Assembly (NCBI GenBank): GCA_016840085.1
Contig: JAEOTA010000054.1
Span: 62,001 to 126,000, forward strand
Length of the DNA: 64,000 nucleotides
Origin: Promethearchaeota archaeon
Lineage (GTDB): Archaea; Asgardarchaeota; Lokiarchaeia; Sigyniarchaeales; SOKP01
Reading direction: 5' to 3'
A model generated the notes under the pieces. The model was not told the DNA's origin and searched no databases. It worked only from the letters and a program-made list of their open reading frames with translations. Both the position numbers and the translations under genes were made by a program. This document shows, piece after piece, positions 1 through 8,099 of this stretch (the stretch's first letter is position 1; each line of letters starts with the position of its first letter).

Positions 1-153
1 GATAGTATTCGTCATCGTATTGAGACTTTAGGTGATATCTATAATATTGCTCAAACAAATATACATAAAAAATTTCTGCTTTACTACCAGATTTTATTAA
101 GTTTTGTATTTATAATGGAATTTGTGTTTTTAATTCTAGATTTTTTCAAATAA
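1..153 (+). CDS. C-terminal fragment of a membrane-anchored protein, possibly DUF155/RMND1-like
   Basis: An open frame runs from the window edge to TAA at 151-153 and encodes the last 50 residues of a protein whose start lies upstream. It has an amphipathic stretch (RIETLGDIYNIAQTNIHKK) followed by one hydrophobic helix and a short tail ending DFFK. DUF155 (RMND1/Sif2/YagE) proteins end this way, with a helix of the 'tL.diY' type before a single C-terminal membrane anchor, so that family is my best guess from pattern memory only. It converges on the methyltransferase/ATP-grasp gene, leaving about 75 AT-rich bases between the two stop codons. Coding status is fairly likely; family assignment is weak. 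Confidence 0.45.
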   Translation, partial: DSIRHRIETLGDIYNIAQTNIHKKFLLYYQILLSFVFIMEFVFLILDFFK

Positions 154-228
154 ATTAAAGAGATTAAAACTAAAATAGAATTTTAGAAAATTCAAATTTA
201 TTAATTGAATAATCTAAGTTTCTGTTTT

Positions 229-2166
229 TTATTTATATATTTTTAATCGCTGTTCGACAGTATTAAGTATTTTTATTAACATTTCTTTATATGAATAACT
301 TGCAAACCTAGACATTTTAGCTAAATGTCCATCCCAACACCAACCAGGATTTGGATTAACTTCCAATAATTTTGGATTTCCATTAATATCAAGCCTCCAG
401 TCAAATCTTACATAATCTTTGCATTCTAGTCTTTCAAATAATTTTAAAGAACAAGATTCAATTAACTGAGTTGTTTCTTCTGGAAGTTCAGCAGGTATTG
501 ATTTAATATTCCAATAAGGAGAATCTGGAAGCCATTTAGCCTCATATCCACAAATTTTCGGTAACTCTGGGGGTAAACTTGAATAATCTTCTTCTATTAT
601 CGGTAGAATTATATAGTCATCAGGAGGATTTCCAATAAAACCTAATGTTAAGTCTTTTCCAGTGAGGAATTGTTCAATTAAAATTGGTTTATCATATCCA
701 AATTTTTCTCTAATTTCTGTTATTGCATTTAATAATTCTTCTCCATTATTAACCACACTTCTTTGAGTAATACCAAAACTCGAATCTCCGAAATTGGGTT
801 TTACAATGGCAGGAAAATATAATGGTAAATCAATAATTTTATCTTCAGGTTTAATATATATAGCTTCTGGTACAGGAATTTCTAACTCTTTAGCAATACC
901 CCTTACTAATGATTTATCATAACAGAAAGCAAGACATTGTGGACCAGATCCAGAATAAGGAATTTTAAACATTTCCATCAGGGCAGGGATATGTAATTCT
1001 TTTCGAGGATCATTATAATACCCCTCATCGCATAAATTAAAAATATAATCAATTTTTCCCTTTGCTTTTAGTAAATCTTGAATTAAAGTATCGTGGTCAT
1101 TTAAATATGTAAAATTATATCCTTTTATATCTTTTAAAGCTGCTTTTAGTTGATCTATTGTATATAAATCATCATCATCAAAGATTGTTGAAGGTTTAAG
1201 CATATCAGGCTTATTTGGATCTCCAAATAATATTACTACATTTTTATCTGAAAATTTGACTTTTTTCTTAAGATATGTCCATTCTTTTTTTGCTATAGCA
1301 CTTACTAGAAGTCTTCTTTCCATCATTCCCAAATCTTGATCACGTTGAGATTCAGGTTTAATAATGCCATGAAATATTATTTCACTAAAGCCCGCCTTCT
1401 CTAATAACTCTAAAATTTGATTCTTGGAATATAATCTTTCAGCATAAAATTGATCTACGAGTACCCCTTTATTAACATGTGTAATGACTTCACGTGAAAT
1501 TAATCTTTGTTTATCTAATGATAAAGATCTTTCACGACATACGAAGTATTCTTTATCAATCCATTCCCATGAACGTTCCTGAAAATTATCTCTTAAATAT
1601 TCACCATCGGTAATATCAATCAGTATTTTTCCCCATGGTTTAAGAGTACGAAATGTTTCTTTTAATATTTTAAAATCATCATTAATTACCTCAAAATAAC
1701 CGAAACTATTTCCTAAGATCATAATAAAATCAAAAGTATCAGGAGCATATGGTAATTTTCGGGCATCTCCTTCACGAAATTTGCATATAATGCCATTCCT
1801 TTTCGCATTAGTTCTGGCTTTCTGTATTAAGTATCTTGATCGATCCAAACCTTCAATATTTTCAAACCCTCTTCTTGCTAATTCAATTGAATGTCGTCCC
1901 TGACCACAACAAAGGTCTAAAATACGATTTTCTGGTATAAACCCCAAAATTTTTGAAAAGACATCAACCTCAAATGAAGTAATCTTTTTATCCTCAACAA
2001 CATCTCCATCTGTTTTCAAATAATAAGAATTAAAAATCCGTTTCCACCAATCTTTCCTAACATATTCCTCTAAATTAGTTAGTGGTCCAAGACAATGCGA
2101 ATTATTACTTTCCTTCTTATCTAAATTAAAATTTTTTCCTTTATTATTCTCGGTTTGTATATTCAT
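229..2166 (-). CDS. Fusion of SAM-dependent methyltransferase and D-Ala-D-Ala-ligase-like ATP-grasp enzyme
   Basis: The protein has 645 residues. The N-terminal half (about 60-290) is a class I methyltransferase with SAM motif I ILDLCCGQGRHSIELA near residue 82 and the acidic GLDRS strand after it. The C-terminal half (about 310-640) is an ATP-grasp domain of the D-Ala-D-Ala ligase type: FNLCDEGYYND, PAIVKPNFGDSSFGI (ATP-binding lysine) and, near the end, YVRFDWR and LLEVNPNPGW, which carry the Mg-binding acid and Asn residues. The family forms amide bonds between an acyl phosphate and an amine. Archaea lack classical peptidoglycan, so a cell-wall dipeptide role is unlikely; a ligated and methylated small molecule or peptide is the better inference. 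It stands alone, with no biosynthetic partner beside it. The ATG start is clear. Domain calls are strong; substrate unknown. Confidence 0.88.
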   Translation of the reverse strand: MNIQTENNKGKNFNLDKKESNNSHCLGPLTNLEEYVRKDWWKRIFNSYYLKTDGDVVEDKKITSFEVDVFSKILGFIPENRILDLCCGQGRHSIELARRGFENIEGLDRSRYLIQKARTNAKRNGIICKFREGDARKLPYAPDTFDFIMILGNSFGYFEVINDDFKILKETFRTLKPWGKILIDITDGEYLRDNFQERSWEWIDKEYFVCRERSLSLDKQRLISREVITHVNKGVLVDQFYAERLYSKNQILELLEKAGFSEIIFHGIIKPESQRDQDLGMMERRLLVSAIAKKEWTYLKKKVKFSDKNVVILFGDPNKPDMLKPSTIFDDDDLYTIDQLKAALKDIKGYNFTYLNDHDTLIQDLLKAKGKIDYIFNLCDEGYYNDPRKELHIPALMEMFKIPYSGSGPQCLAFCYDKSLVRGIAKELEIPVPEAIYIKPEDKIIDLPLYFPAIVKPNFGDSSFGITQRSVVNNGEELLNAITEIREKFGYDKPILIEQFLTGKDLTLGFIGNPPDDYIILPIIEEDYSSLPPELPKICGYEAKWLPDSPYWNIKSIPAELPEETTQLIESCSLKLFERLECKDYVRFDWRLDINGNPKLLEVNPNPGWCWDGHLAKMSRFASYSYKEMLIKILNTVEQRLKIYK

Positions 2167-2426
2167 TTTTTTTATTATTTATTTTTTATTATAAAATGTT
2201 ATTGGATTGCTATTTAAACTTGAAATAATATAATTAACATGTAATTTTTCTTGAAATATTCTATCATAAACCCCGTGTAAATTAACAAAGTTTTTTCTAA
2301 GCACAATATTGTATGTATACAATATACCTTAAAATTTTGATGTATTTAATTTCAATATTATATAGATTTGACTTTTTTTTATTTAAATAAACCATTCTAT
2401 TTGAAATCAAATAAAATCAACCTTGT

Positions 2427-2434
2427 TTATAAAT
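2427..2434 (+). promoter_or_regulatory. Putative archaeal TATA box upstream of the broken small gene
   Basis: TTTATAAA lies 36 nt before the ATG at 2470, a spacing compatible with an archaeal promoter and short leader. It suggests the broken frame downstream was, or still is, transcribed. Confidence 0.35.
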
Positions 2435-2469
2435 CTTTCTATTAGTATCTATTAAGAGTAAGATAACAT

Positions 2470-2745
2470 ATGAAGCCTTTTTCTGATATTATTTTAAATA
2501 TATCCCTTCATTCTATTCAAATTTTTCAATTAATTATTAAAAAAGAATAATATAAATCACGTTGTTATATTAGAGTCTTTTTAGATTTTATATTGGAATA
2601 TATCTAAACAAGAGATATCAATAAGGAATTCGCTGAAATTGTCAAATCTATTAATGAATCAGATATCGTCATGTTAGAATATAAAAACAAAAATATCACT
2701 TATATTCCCTTGGCAGAAATAAGTATAGTCACAGAGCGCTTATAA
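2470..2745 (+). pseudogene. Small gene interrupted by two in-frame TAA codons
   Basis: One reading frame runs from ATG 2470 to TAA 2743-2745 (91 sense-or-stop codons) and is broken only by TAA at 2548-2550 and 2605-2607. The segments on both sides look protein-like: a hydrophobic N-terminal piece (MKPFSDIILNISLHSIQIF), a middle piece ending FLDFILEYI, and a C-terminal piece with SINESDIVMLEYKNKN and YIPLAEISIVTERL. The last piece has no start codon except an internal ATG. I do not recognise the family. The stops are TAA, so pyrrolysine decoding does not explain them. Most likely a decaying gene; chance is possible at this length and base composition. Confidence 0.4.
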
Positions 2746-2792
2746 TAATTTTTCTCTTTAAATTAGTTTTTTACAAATTTTATTTCAATGAA

Positions 2793-3380
2793 TTACTTCT
2801 TTCGCCTTTTTAAAAGTTCCCACCTTGTCTTTGTTCTTGGAGGAAAAATGCCTCCTTTCACCGATTGTACATGTTCAATTGAAATAAATGCATTAGGTCT
2901 AATTTCCCTTAAGATTTCTAATATGATAGCTAAATTTTTACGTTTAATTATCATTATTAACAATTTCACATTTCCTTTAATACCTTCAGCAGTCATAGTA
3001 GTTAAGCCATAACCTTGATTTTTTAATATATTAATTAAATCTTCTGGATCATCTTCTAAGACAATATGAAGACTCAATAATCCTAATGAGATTTTGTTTT
3101 CAACAATGAGACCCACATAATTCCCCATAGCAAAGCCTCCTGCATAAGCAACATAATAGATTATATTACTCAAATCGCTAAAAATTTGACCAATAGCTAA
3201 TAACCAAATAAAAATCTCGAAAAAACCAACAATTGGTGCTAATTTACGCCTTCCTTGAGAGATAAAAACAATTCTTAAAGTACCAAGAGTCACATCAACA
3301 ACTCTAGCTGAGAAAATTAAAAATGGTAATATAATTAAAGAAAATATCTGATTATCTGTCCAAATCATTGATAAACTCAT
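2793..3380 (-). CDS. DUF2179/UPF0316-type membrane protein
   Basis: The 195-residue protein begins with hydrophobic segments over residues 10-110 (FSLIILPFLIFSARVVDVTLGTLRIVF is the first), followed by a soluble domain with LSLHIVLEDDPEDLINILKNQGYG and KLLIMIIKRKNL. This is the layout of the UPF0316 family: an integral-membrane DUF5698-like domain plus a cytoplasmic DUF2179 domain. ARVVDVTLGTLRIVFISQG is a typical family signature. DUF2179 domains also occur in YitT-like proteins and are thought to bind a small ligand; the function is not established. The ATG start gives a full-length family member. It lies downstream of PAN on the same strand, separated by 158 nt. Confidence 0.85.
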   Translation of the reverse strand: MSLSMIWTDNQIFSLIILPFLIFSARVVDVTLGTLRIVFISQGRRKLAPIVGFFEIFIWLLAIGQIFSDLSNIIYYVAYAGGFAMGNYVGLIVENKISLGLLSLHIVLEDDPEDLINILKNQGYGLTTMTAEGIKGNVKLLIMIIKRKNLAIILEILREIRPNAFISIEHVQSVKGGIFPPRTKTRWELLKRRKK

Positions 3381-3538
3381 AAACCCTAGAATTACTTTTA
3401 ATTATTCTATCAATTCTATTATCTAAAAAACTCTACTATATTTTTAGTTAGTTTAAAAAAATTAAATTTATAGAAAATGAATAATTAAATCTAGTCAAAA
3501 AATATATATCTCCTTTTCATGTAATAAATATGCTTAAA

Positions 3539-4750
3539 TTATATAAAAAGGTCTGAAGTAGAGAAATCTCTTATTTTTTTTATCATAATTTTATTTACAG
3601 CTTTCAAGAAATCATCATTAGAAATTATATCAGAATCCCTTCTGATAGTATGCATTCCCGCTTCTGTACAAATACCTTTAATATCTGAACCTGTAGCACC
3701 CTCAGTAAGAGAAACTAAAACTTTAATATTTATATTTTGTTCCAAATTAAGCTTTCTCATATGAATTTTAAATATTGATTCTCTCGCTTCTTCATTAGGT
3801 AAAGGAAATTCTATTATCCTATCAAATCGACCAGGTCTCAATAATGCTGGATCTAATATATCAATTCTATTTGTTGCGGCAATAAATTTAACGTCTCCTC
3901 TCTGATCAAATCCATCTAATTCACTCAATAGTTGCATTAACGTTCTGTTGACTTCTCTATCACCTGAAGTTGCATCTTCCATCCTTACAGCACCTATAGC
4001 ATCTAATTCGTCAATAAATAAGATAGAAGGTGCTTTTTGTCTTGCTAAATTGAAAATTTCTCGTACATATTGAGCACCCTCACCAATGAATTTTTGTACT
4101 AATTCAGAGCCAATCACTTTTATAAATGTTGCGTTTGTTTCATGAGCAACTGCTTTTGCTAATAAAGTTTTACCTGTTCCAGGATATCCATGAAAAAGGA
4201 CACCTTTAGGGGGTTCTATCCCAATTTTTTTAAATAACTCTGGTTTTTTTAATGGTAATTCTACGACTTCTCTAACTTCTTGAATTTGCTCATTTAATCC
4301 TCCAATATGATCATATGAAACATCAATTAGATTATCTATTATCTCCATCCCTCTGATAAATGGATCCAATTCTTTTGGTAAAATTTCCATTACTGTATAA
4401 TTTCTTTGATTCAATGCTACATTTAATCCAGGAATTATTTTCTCCTTTTGTAATTTATGACTTAACTTAACAATATAACAAGCATTAGTAGTGCATTTTA
4501 TTACAACTCGTTCGATTTTATCATCTAAAATGTCAGTTATTTGTCCTGTCAATAATGGAGGTTCACATAAACGATCTATCTCTGATCTCAGATTCTTTAC
4601 TTCATACTCCAACCTTGATAATTCAGATCTTACTATATTTTTTTCTAGTTCAATATCTTTAATTTTTTTCTCAAGATGATTAATATATGAAGTAGTCTTC
4701 TCAGTATTCTCCGGTTGTTTTTTTCTATTATCAATTTCTGGTGAGTTCAT
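3539..4750 (-). CDS. pan: Proteasome-activating nucleotidase (PAN), AAA+ ATPase
   Basis: The 403-residue hexameric AAA+ ATPase unfolds substrates and feeds them to the 20S proteasome. In order: N-terminal coiled coil (about 20-62), OB domain (about 65-125) and AAA domain. Walker A is GYPGTGKT (188-195), with Tyr where the family usually has Pro. Pore loop 1 is KFIGEGA, with Phe as the aromatic residue. Walker B is LFIDELDAIG, and the second region of homology has TNRIDILDPALLRPGRFDR. The C-terminus reads SDLFI. PAN normally ends in a HbYX motif that opens the 20S gate; here the last three residues are Leu-Phe-Ile, so Tyr is replaced by Phe. No proteasome core gene is in the window. Length and domain order are normal for PAN rather than for VAT/Cdc48. 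Confidence 0.94.
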   Translation of the reverse strand: MNSPEIDNRKKQPENTEKTTSYINHLEKKIKDIELEKNIVRSELSRLEYEVKNLRSEIDRLCEPPLLTGQITDILDDKIERVVIKCTTNACYIVKLSHKLQKEKIIPGLNVALNQRNYTVMEILPKELDPFIRGMEIIDNLIDVSYDHIGGLNEQIQEVREVVELPLKKPELFKKIGIEPPKGVLFHGYPGTGKTLLAKAVAHETNATFIKVIGSELVQKFIGEGAQYVREIFNLARQKAPSILFIDELDAIGAVRMEDATSGDREVNRTLMQLLSELDGFDQRGDVKFIAATNRIDILDPALLRPGRFDRIIEFPLPNEEARESIFKIHMRKLNLEQNINIKVLVSLTEGATGSDIKGICTEAGMHTIRRDSDIISNDDFLKAVNKIMIKKIRDFSTSDLFI

Positions 4751-5379
4751 CTGTTTTTTAAAACTTTTTAATTATACTCAGAATTTTAATCTATTTTTTT
4801 TAAAAAATGTCTGTGGAAATATCTTTACTTTTTATTATTTTTGCGCTAATATAATATATCCTTCATATAATAGATTTTCTATAGCTTTGGGTTATAAATG
4901 TAAAATTATGTTTAATTTAATTTAAAGTTAATATCTGAAATTAAATATAACCAAACCAATTTATAAATTTTTTTAAACCATATGTTATAAGTAAAAAAAA
5001 TTTAATGGATTTATATCTATTCATTTTAATGATTGAATGCCTTTACATTTATTATTAGAACTTTATTTGTATCAAGAAGATAAATGTTAATTGGATTAAA
5101 TATTCTCTTATCATTTAATATAAATTTTAGAAAATTGTGCGATTTCTCTGATAATAACTTTACGATTCCTTTTAAAATCAAAAAAACAAAGTAGTAATTT
5201 GATTTTAAAAATTTTTATCAAAAATACATAATTTTCTAAGTTCAATTACAAAAAAAATTCTTGCGAAAGAAAAGAAGGTTAAAAATCTATGATTTTTCAG
5301 TTATCCATATCTAAATTTATAAAGAAATTTGGCTAAAAAATTCGTAATAATTTTTTGGAAAGAAAATTTGTTAAAAATA
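4751..5379. other. Long AT-rich intergenic region between divergent pan and beta-CASP genes
   Basis: About 630 bases between two genes transcribed away from each other. I find no supported ORF and no RNA-like structure. Several TATA-like stretches (for example TTTATAAATT near 4959 and TTTATAAAG near 5317) are suitable archaeal promoter elements for either side. Confidence 0.5.
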
Positions 5380-7683
5380 ATGAGTACTGAGGAATTTAAA
5401 TTTTCAGATAAGACAATTCTAATTGAAAAGAGAGAGAAATTTGGTTCTTTTTATAAAATTAAGTCTTACAAAACTAAACTAAAACTAATGGAAGATCGAA
5501 AAATTCCTCAAAAAAAAATTGATGTTGTATTTAACCATTTATTTTTTAAAGATAGACTTATCTCAAGTAAAACTAAAAATTCTATTTCTAAGATAATCTA
5601 TTCTCAAAATGATAGAATTATTGTAGCAATAACGCAACATGGAAAAGATATAATAACAAATCGGGATAAATTAATCAAAAATTATGGATGGTTCTTTTTT
5701 GTATCTGAAACAGATAAAGAAGAAGTTACACCTAAAAAAAAGAAATCTAAAAAAAAGGATGAGAAAAAAGAAGAAAAAACAATTAGTATAGAAGAGTTCC
5801 AATATGACGACTTAATCATTCCTTTAAAACAAAAGGAAAACATGCGAGCACTATATATGACCAAAGAATATAGATATTATTTAAAATTAATCAAATCAGA
5901 GAATATATCTCAAACTCCTATAAGAGATGTTCTTAATGATTTTTTTTTAAATAATACATTAATTCCAAAGGAAGAGAAACAAGGAATTAAAAAAATCATC
6001 TATTATAGAAAAGAAAAGGTCATCGTCATTAAATCACTTATTGGTGATGATATGTATGAAAACCTAGAGAATCTAGTGAAAGAATATGGATGGTACTTTT
6101 ATATAACGGGCGTACCTGTTGGAAAAAGTGACCTTTCAATTGCCATCGATAAAATTGAAAAAAGATTTGATATGGATTATTTTTCTAAAGTCTCCCTCAT
6201 AGAAAAATCAAGCAACCCCAAGGATATTAGGGTAACTATATATCCTATTGTTCTAAAGCCAAACCATAATTGTCATATTTTAGGTTTAGGAAATATTAAT
6301 ATCTTGTTGGATTGTGGTCTTTCAGAGAAAGATGAAGAAAATGAACAAGAAGGTGATATAAGATATATAGAAGAATATCTTCAGAATTTAACGCATTTTA
6401 TCTTAGAAGAGGAGAAAAATAGAAAAAATATTTCAGATGAAGAATCGGATGAGTTAATTTTAGATAATTTTCCTGATAATCCTAAAATTGACGCGATTTT
6501 TATATCGCATAGCCATTATGATCATCTCTCAGGACTTAAAGAATTAATTAAAATATTTCCAGATATTCCTATTTTGTGTTCTCGCATAACATTAGATTTA
6601 TACTTACTTAGAGATTCAAATTTTTTAAAACAAGAAAATTATGAGGAAATAGAAGAAGAAGAATATCAAAATATAATTAGAAATGTTATTTATGTTGAAA
6701 ATGGCACTAAGATAGAATTTAAAGAAAATAAATGTTTTCTTTCTTTTTATCACGCAGGACATATGCCTGGTGCATTAATGATGTTAGCTAAAGCAAATGA
6801 TTTTAGATTTCTTTACACAGGAGATTATACTTATTATGATATAACACCATTCGCAGGAACAAGACGTTTTTTAGATCAAGTTCCTCGTCCAATAGATTAT
6901 TTATTAATTGATGGAACTAGTGCACGGGAGGACTTTGGCAATATCTCTGATCAATTTCATAGTTTAATCTTATTTTTAGAACAAAAAGCAGAATATGGAG
7001 ATAATTCTTTGATTGGAGCAGATCCCTCAAGTTTAGCAATAAGTTTTATGTTAATCTTCTGGAGATATTTTAGAAAATTACAGCTGAGACGAGGTTTTAA
7101 AAAACGTCCTAATATATATGTAGATATGATGGTTAGAAAAAATATTCAGGTTATTAATCATCGGTATGAATATATTTATGGTCCGATTTCAAGACTAATT
7201 CGAGATAAAGCAAATCCTTTTAACAGCATAAAATTTAGATGGTTTGATCATACTAATCTAAATTTTCTACGTAAGAAAAATAACATAATAATTTCACATC
7301 CACCTGATCTTTCTTATGGGTTAATAAGAAATATTATTAATGTTGTAGGACGAAATCCACACAATTTTGTTTTTCTAGCCGGATCAATCCATGATCCTCC
7401 CGGATCAGATTTAATCGAAGGTGCTGAAGAGATTGAATTTTCTGAGACATGGAAAATGCCTTTTCGGGCATTGTTACTCAACACTTTTGCACCTCATATT
7501 AAAATTAAGCTCCATGCGGATAAAAATCAACTTAAAGAAATGATAAAAACCTTGGAACCAAAAGAGGTATGTTTTTTCCATCAGTCAGCTAAAAAATTAA
7601 CTGAAGTAGTTGAATATGTAAAAGAATTAGGAGTTGATAAAGTCTCTCTACCCGTAAAAAGAAAGCTTCTAATATTGAATTAA
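5380..7683 (+). CDS. Beta-CASP metallo-beta-lactamase-fold nuclease-like protein with duplicated N-terminal domain
   Basis: From ATG 5380 the protein has 767 residues; an in-frame TTG at 5329 would add 17. It starts with two copies of a roughly 110-residue domain joined by a Lys/Glu-rich linker. Both copies contain a YYLKL/TKLKLM helix, a ring of 'LIP/LIS' residues and an ending of the YGW-F-F/YI type. The metallo-beta-lactamase fold follows: ILLDCGLSE, the zinc motif SHSHYDHLSGL, HAGHMPGALMM and LYTGDYTYYD. The distal beta-CASP motifs are AGSIHDPPGSD and, near the end, KLHADKNQLKEMI with ...VCFFHQ. CPSF73 and RNase J-type enzymes share this architecture, so an RNA-processing nuclease is likely. 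The canonical archaeal aCPSF1 has N-terminal KH domains instead, and I do not recognise the duplicated domain here. No clear Shine-Dalgarno is visible. Confidence 0.85.
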   Translation: MSTEEFKFSDKTILIEKREKFGSFYKIKSYKTKLKLMEDRKIPQKKIDVVFNHLFFKDRLISSKTKNSISKIIYSQNDRIIVAITQHGKDIITNRDKLIKNYGWFFFVSETDKEEVTPKKKKSKKKDEKKEEKTISIEEFQYDDLIIPLKQKENMRALYMTKEYRYYLKLIKSENISQTPIRDVLNDFFLNNTLIPKEEKQGIKKIIYYRKEKVIVIKSLIGDDMYENLENLVKEYGWYFYITGVPVGKSDLSIAIDKIEKRFDMDYFSKVSLIEKSSNPKDIRVTIYPIVLKPNHNCHILGLGNINILLDCGLSEKDEENEQEGDIRYIEEYLQNLTHFILEEEKNRKNISDEESDELILDNFPDNPKIDAIFISHSHYDHLSGLKELIKIFPDIPILCSRITLDLYLLRDSNFLKQENYEEIEEEEYQNIIRNVIYVENGTKIEFKENKCFLSFYHAGHMPGALMMLAKANDFRFLYTGDYTYYDITPFAGTRRFLDQVPRPIDYLLIDGTSAREDFGNISDQFHSLILFLEQKAEYGDNSLIGADPSSLAISFMLIFWRYFRKLQLRRGFKKRPNIYVDMMVRKNIQVINHRYEYIYGPISRLIRDKANPFNSIKFRWFDHTNLNFLRKKNNIIISHPPDLSYGLIRNIINVVGRNPHNFVFLAGSIHDPPGSDLIEGAEEIEFSETWKMPFRALLLNTFAPHIKIKLHADKNQLKEMIKTLEPKEVCFFHQSAKKLTEVVEYVKELGVDKVSLPVKRKLLILN

Positions 7684-7710
7684 GAATTTTAAAAAAAAAA
7701 AAATTTTAGT
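7684..7710. terminator. Probable bidirectional A/T-tract terminator between convergent genes
   Basis: The 27-nt gap between convergent stop codons contains an uninterrupted run of 13 A flanked by TTTT on both sides (AATTTT...AATTTTAG). It gives a T-tract to the minus-strand transcript and an A/T palindrome to both. Confidence 0.4.
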
Positions 7711-8076
7711 TTATTCAGTAAAATCTCCTAGATCTTTTATAGCCATAAAATCACCCAAAAATGCTCTTTTTAGGAGTTCAGAAGCATTTTCCCATAGATT
7801 CTTTAAAACAGTTTGTACATTTATCATATCTTCCTTATTTTTAAATTCAATAGTAATTTTTTGAGATTCTTCATCTACATTTATATCCATTTGAATGTCT
7901 TCTGTTAAACCCCCAATTACTTTAAGCATGTCTTTTACTTCACTCTCTTTACCTAATTCATCCTTTCTTTTTTTTTCTCCTTTAAAATCTAAACTAATTT
8001 TAAGTTTTGTATCATCTATATTGATTGACACTTGTTCTTTTAACATATCTTTTAATCCATCTATTATATTTTCCAT
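7711..8076 (-). CDS. Small acidic protein downstream of an S15-type hydrolase, function unknown
   Basis: The 121-residue, strongly charged protein has no membrane segment. It contains two similar-looking beta strands (SINIDDTKLKISLDF and QMDINVDEESQKITIEF) each followed by a helix, suggesting a two-half alpha/beta fold. The start is well supported: the ATG is preceded by GAAGGAGGATTTAAT, a near-perfect Shine-Dalgarno. It lies 23 nt downstream of the peptidase-like gene on the same strand, so co-transcription is likely. I do not recognise the family. Confidence 0.7.
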   Translation of the reverse strand: MENIIDGLKDMLKEQVSINIDDTKLKISLDFKGEKKRKDELGKESEVKDMLKVIGGLTEDIQMDINVDEESQKITIEFKNKEDMINVQTVLKNLWENASELLKRAFLGDFMAIKDLGDFTE

Positions 8077-8099
8077 ATTAAATCCTCCTTCTTTAACTA

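Noticed and set aside
229..2166. Annotation of the ATP-grasp half as a true D-Ala-D-Ala ligase of peptidoglycan synthesis.
   Set aside because: The fold is shared by many ligases and the genome is archaeal; no other peptidoglycan genes are seen.
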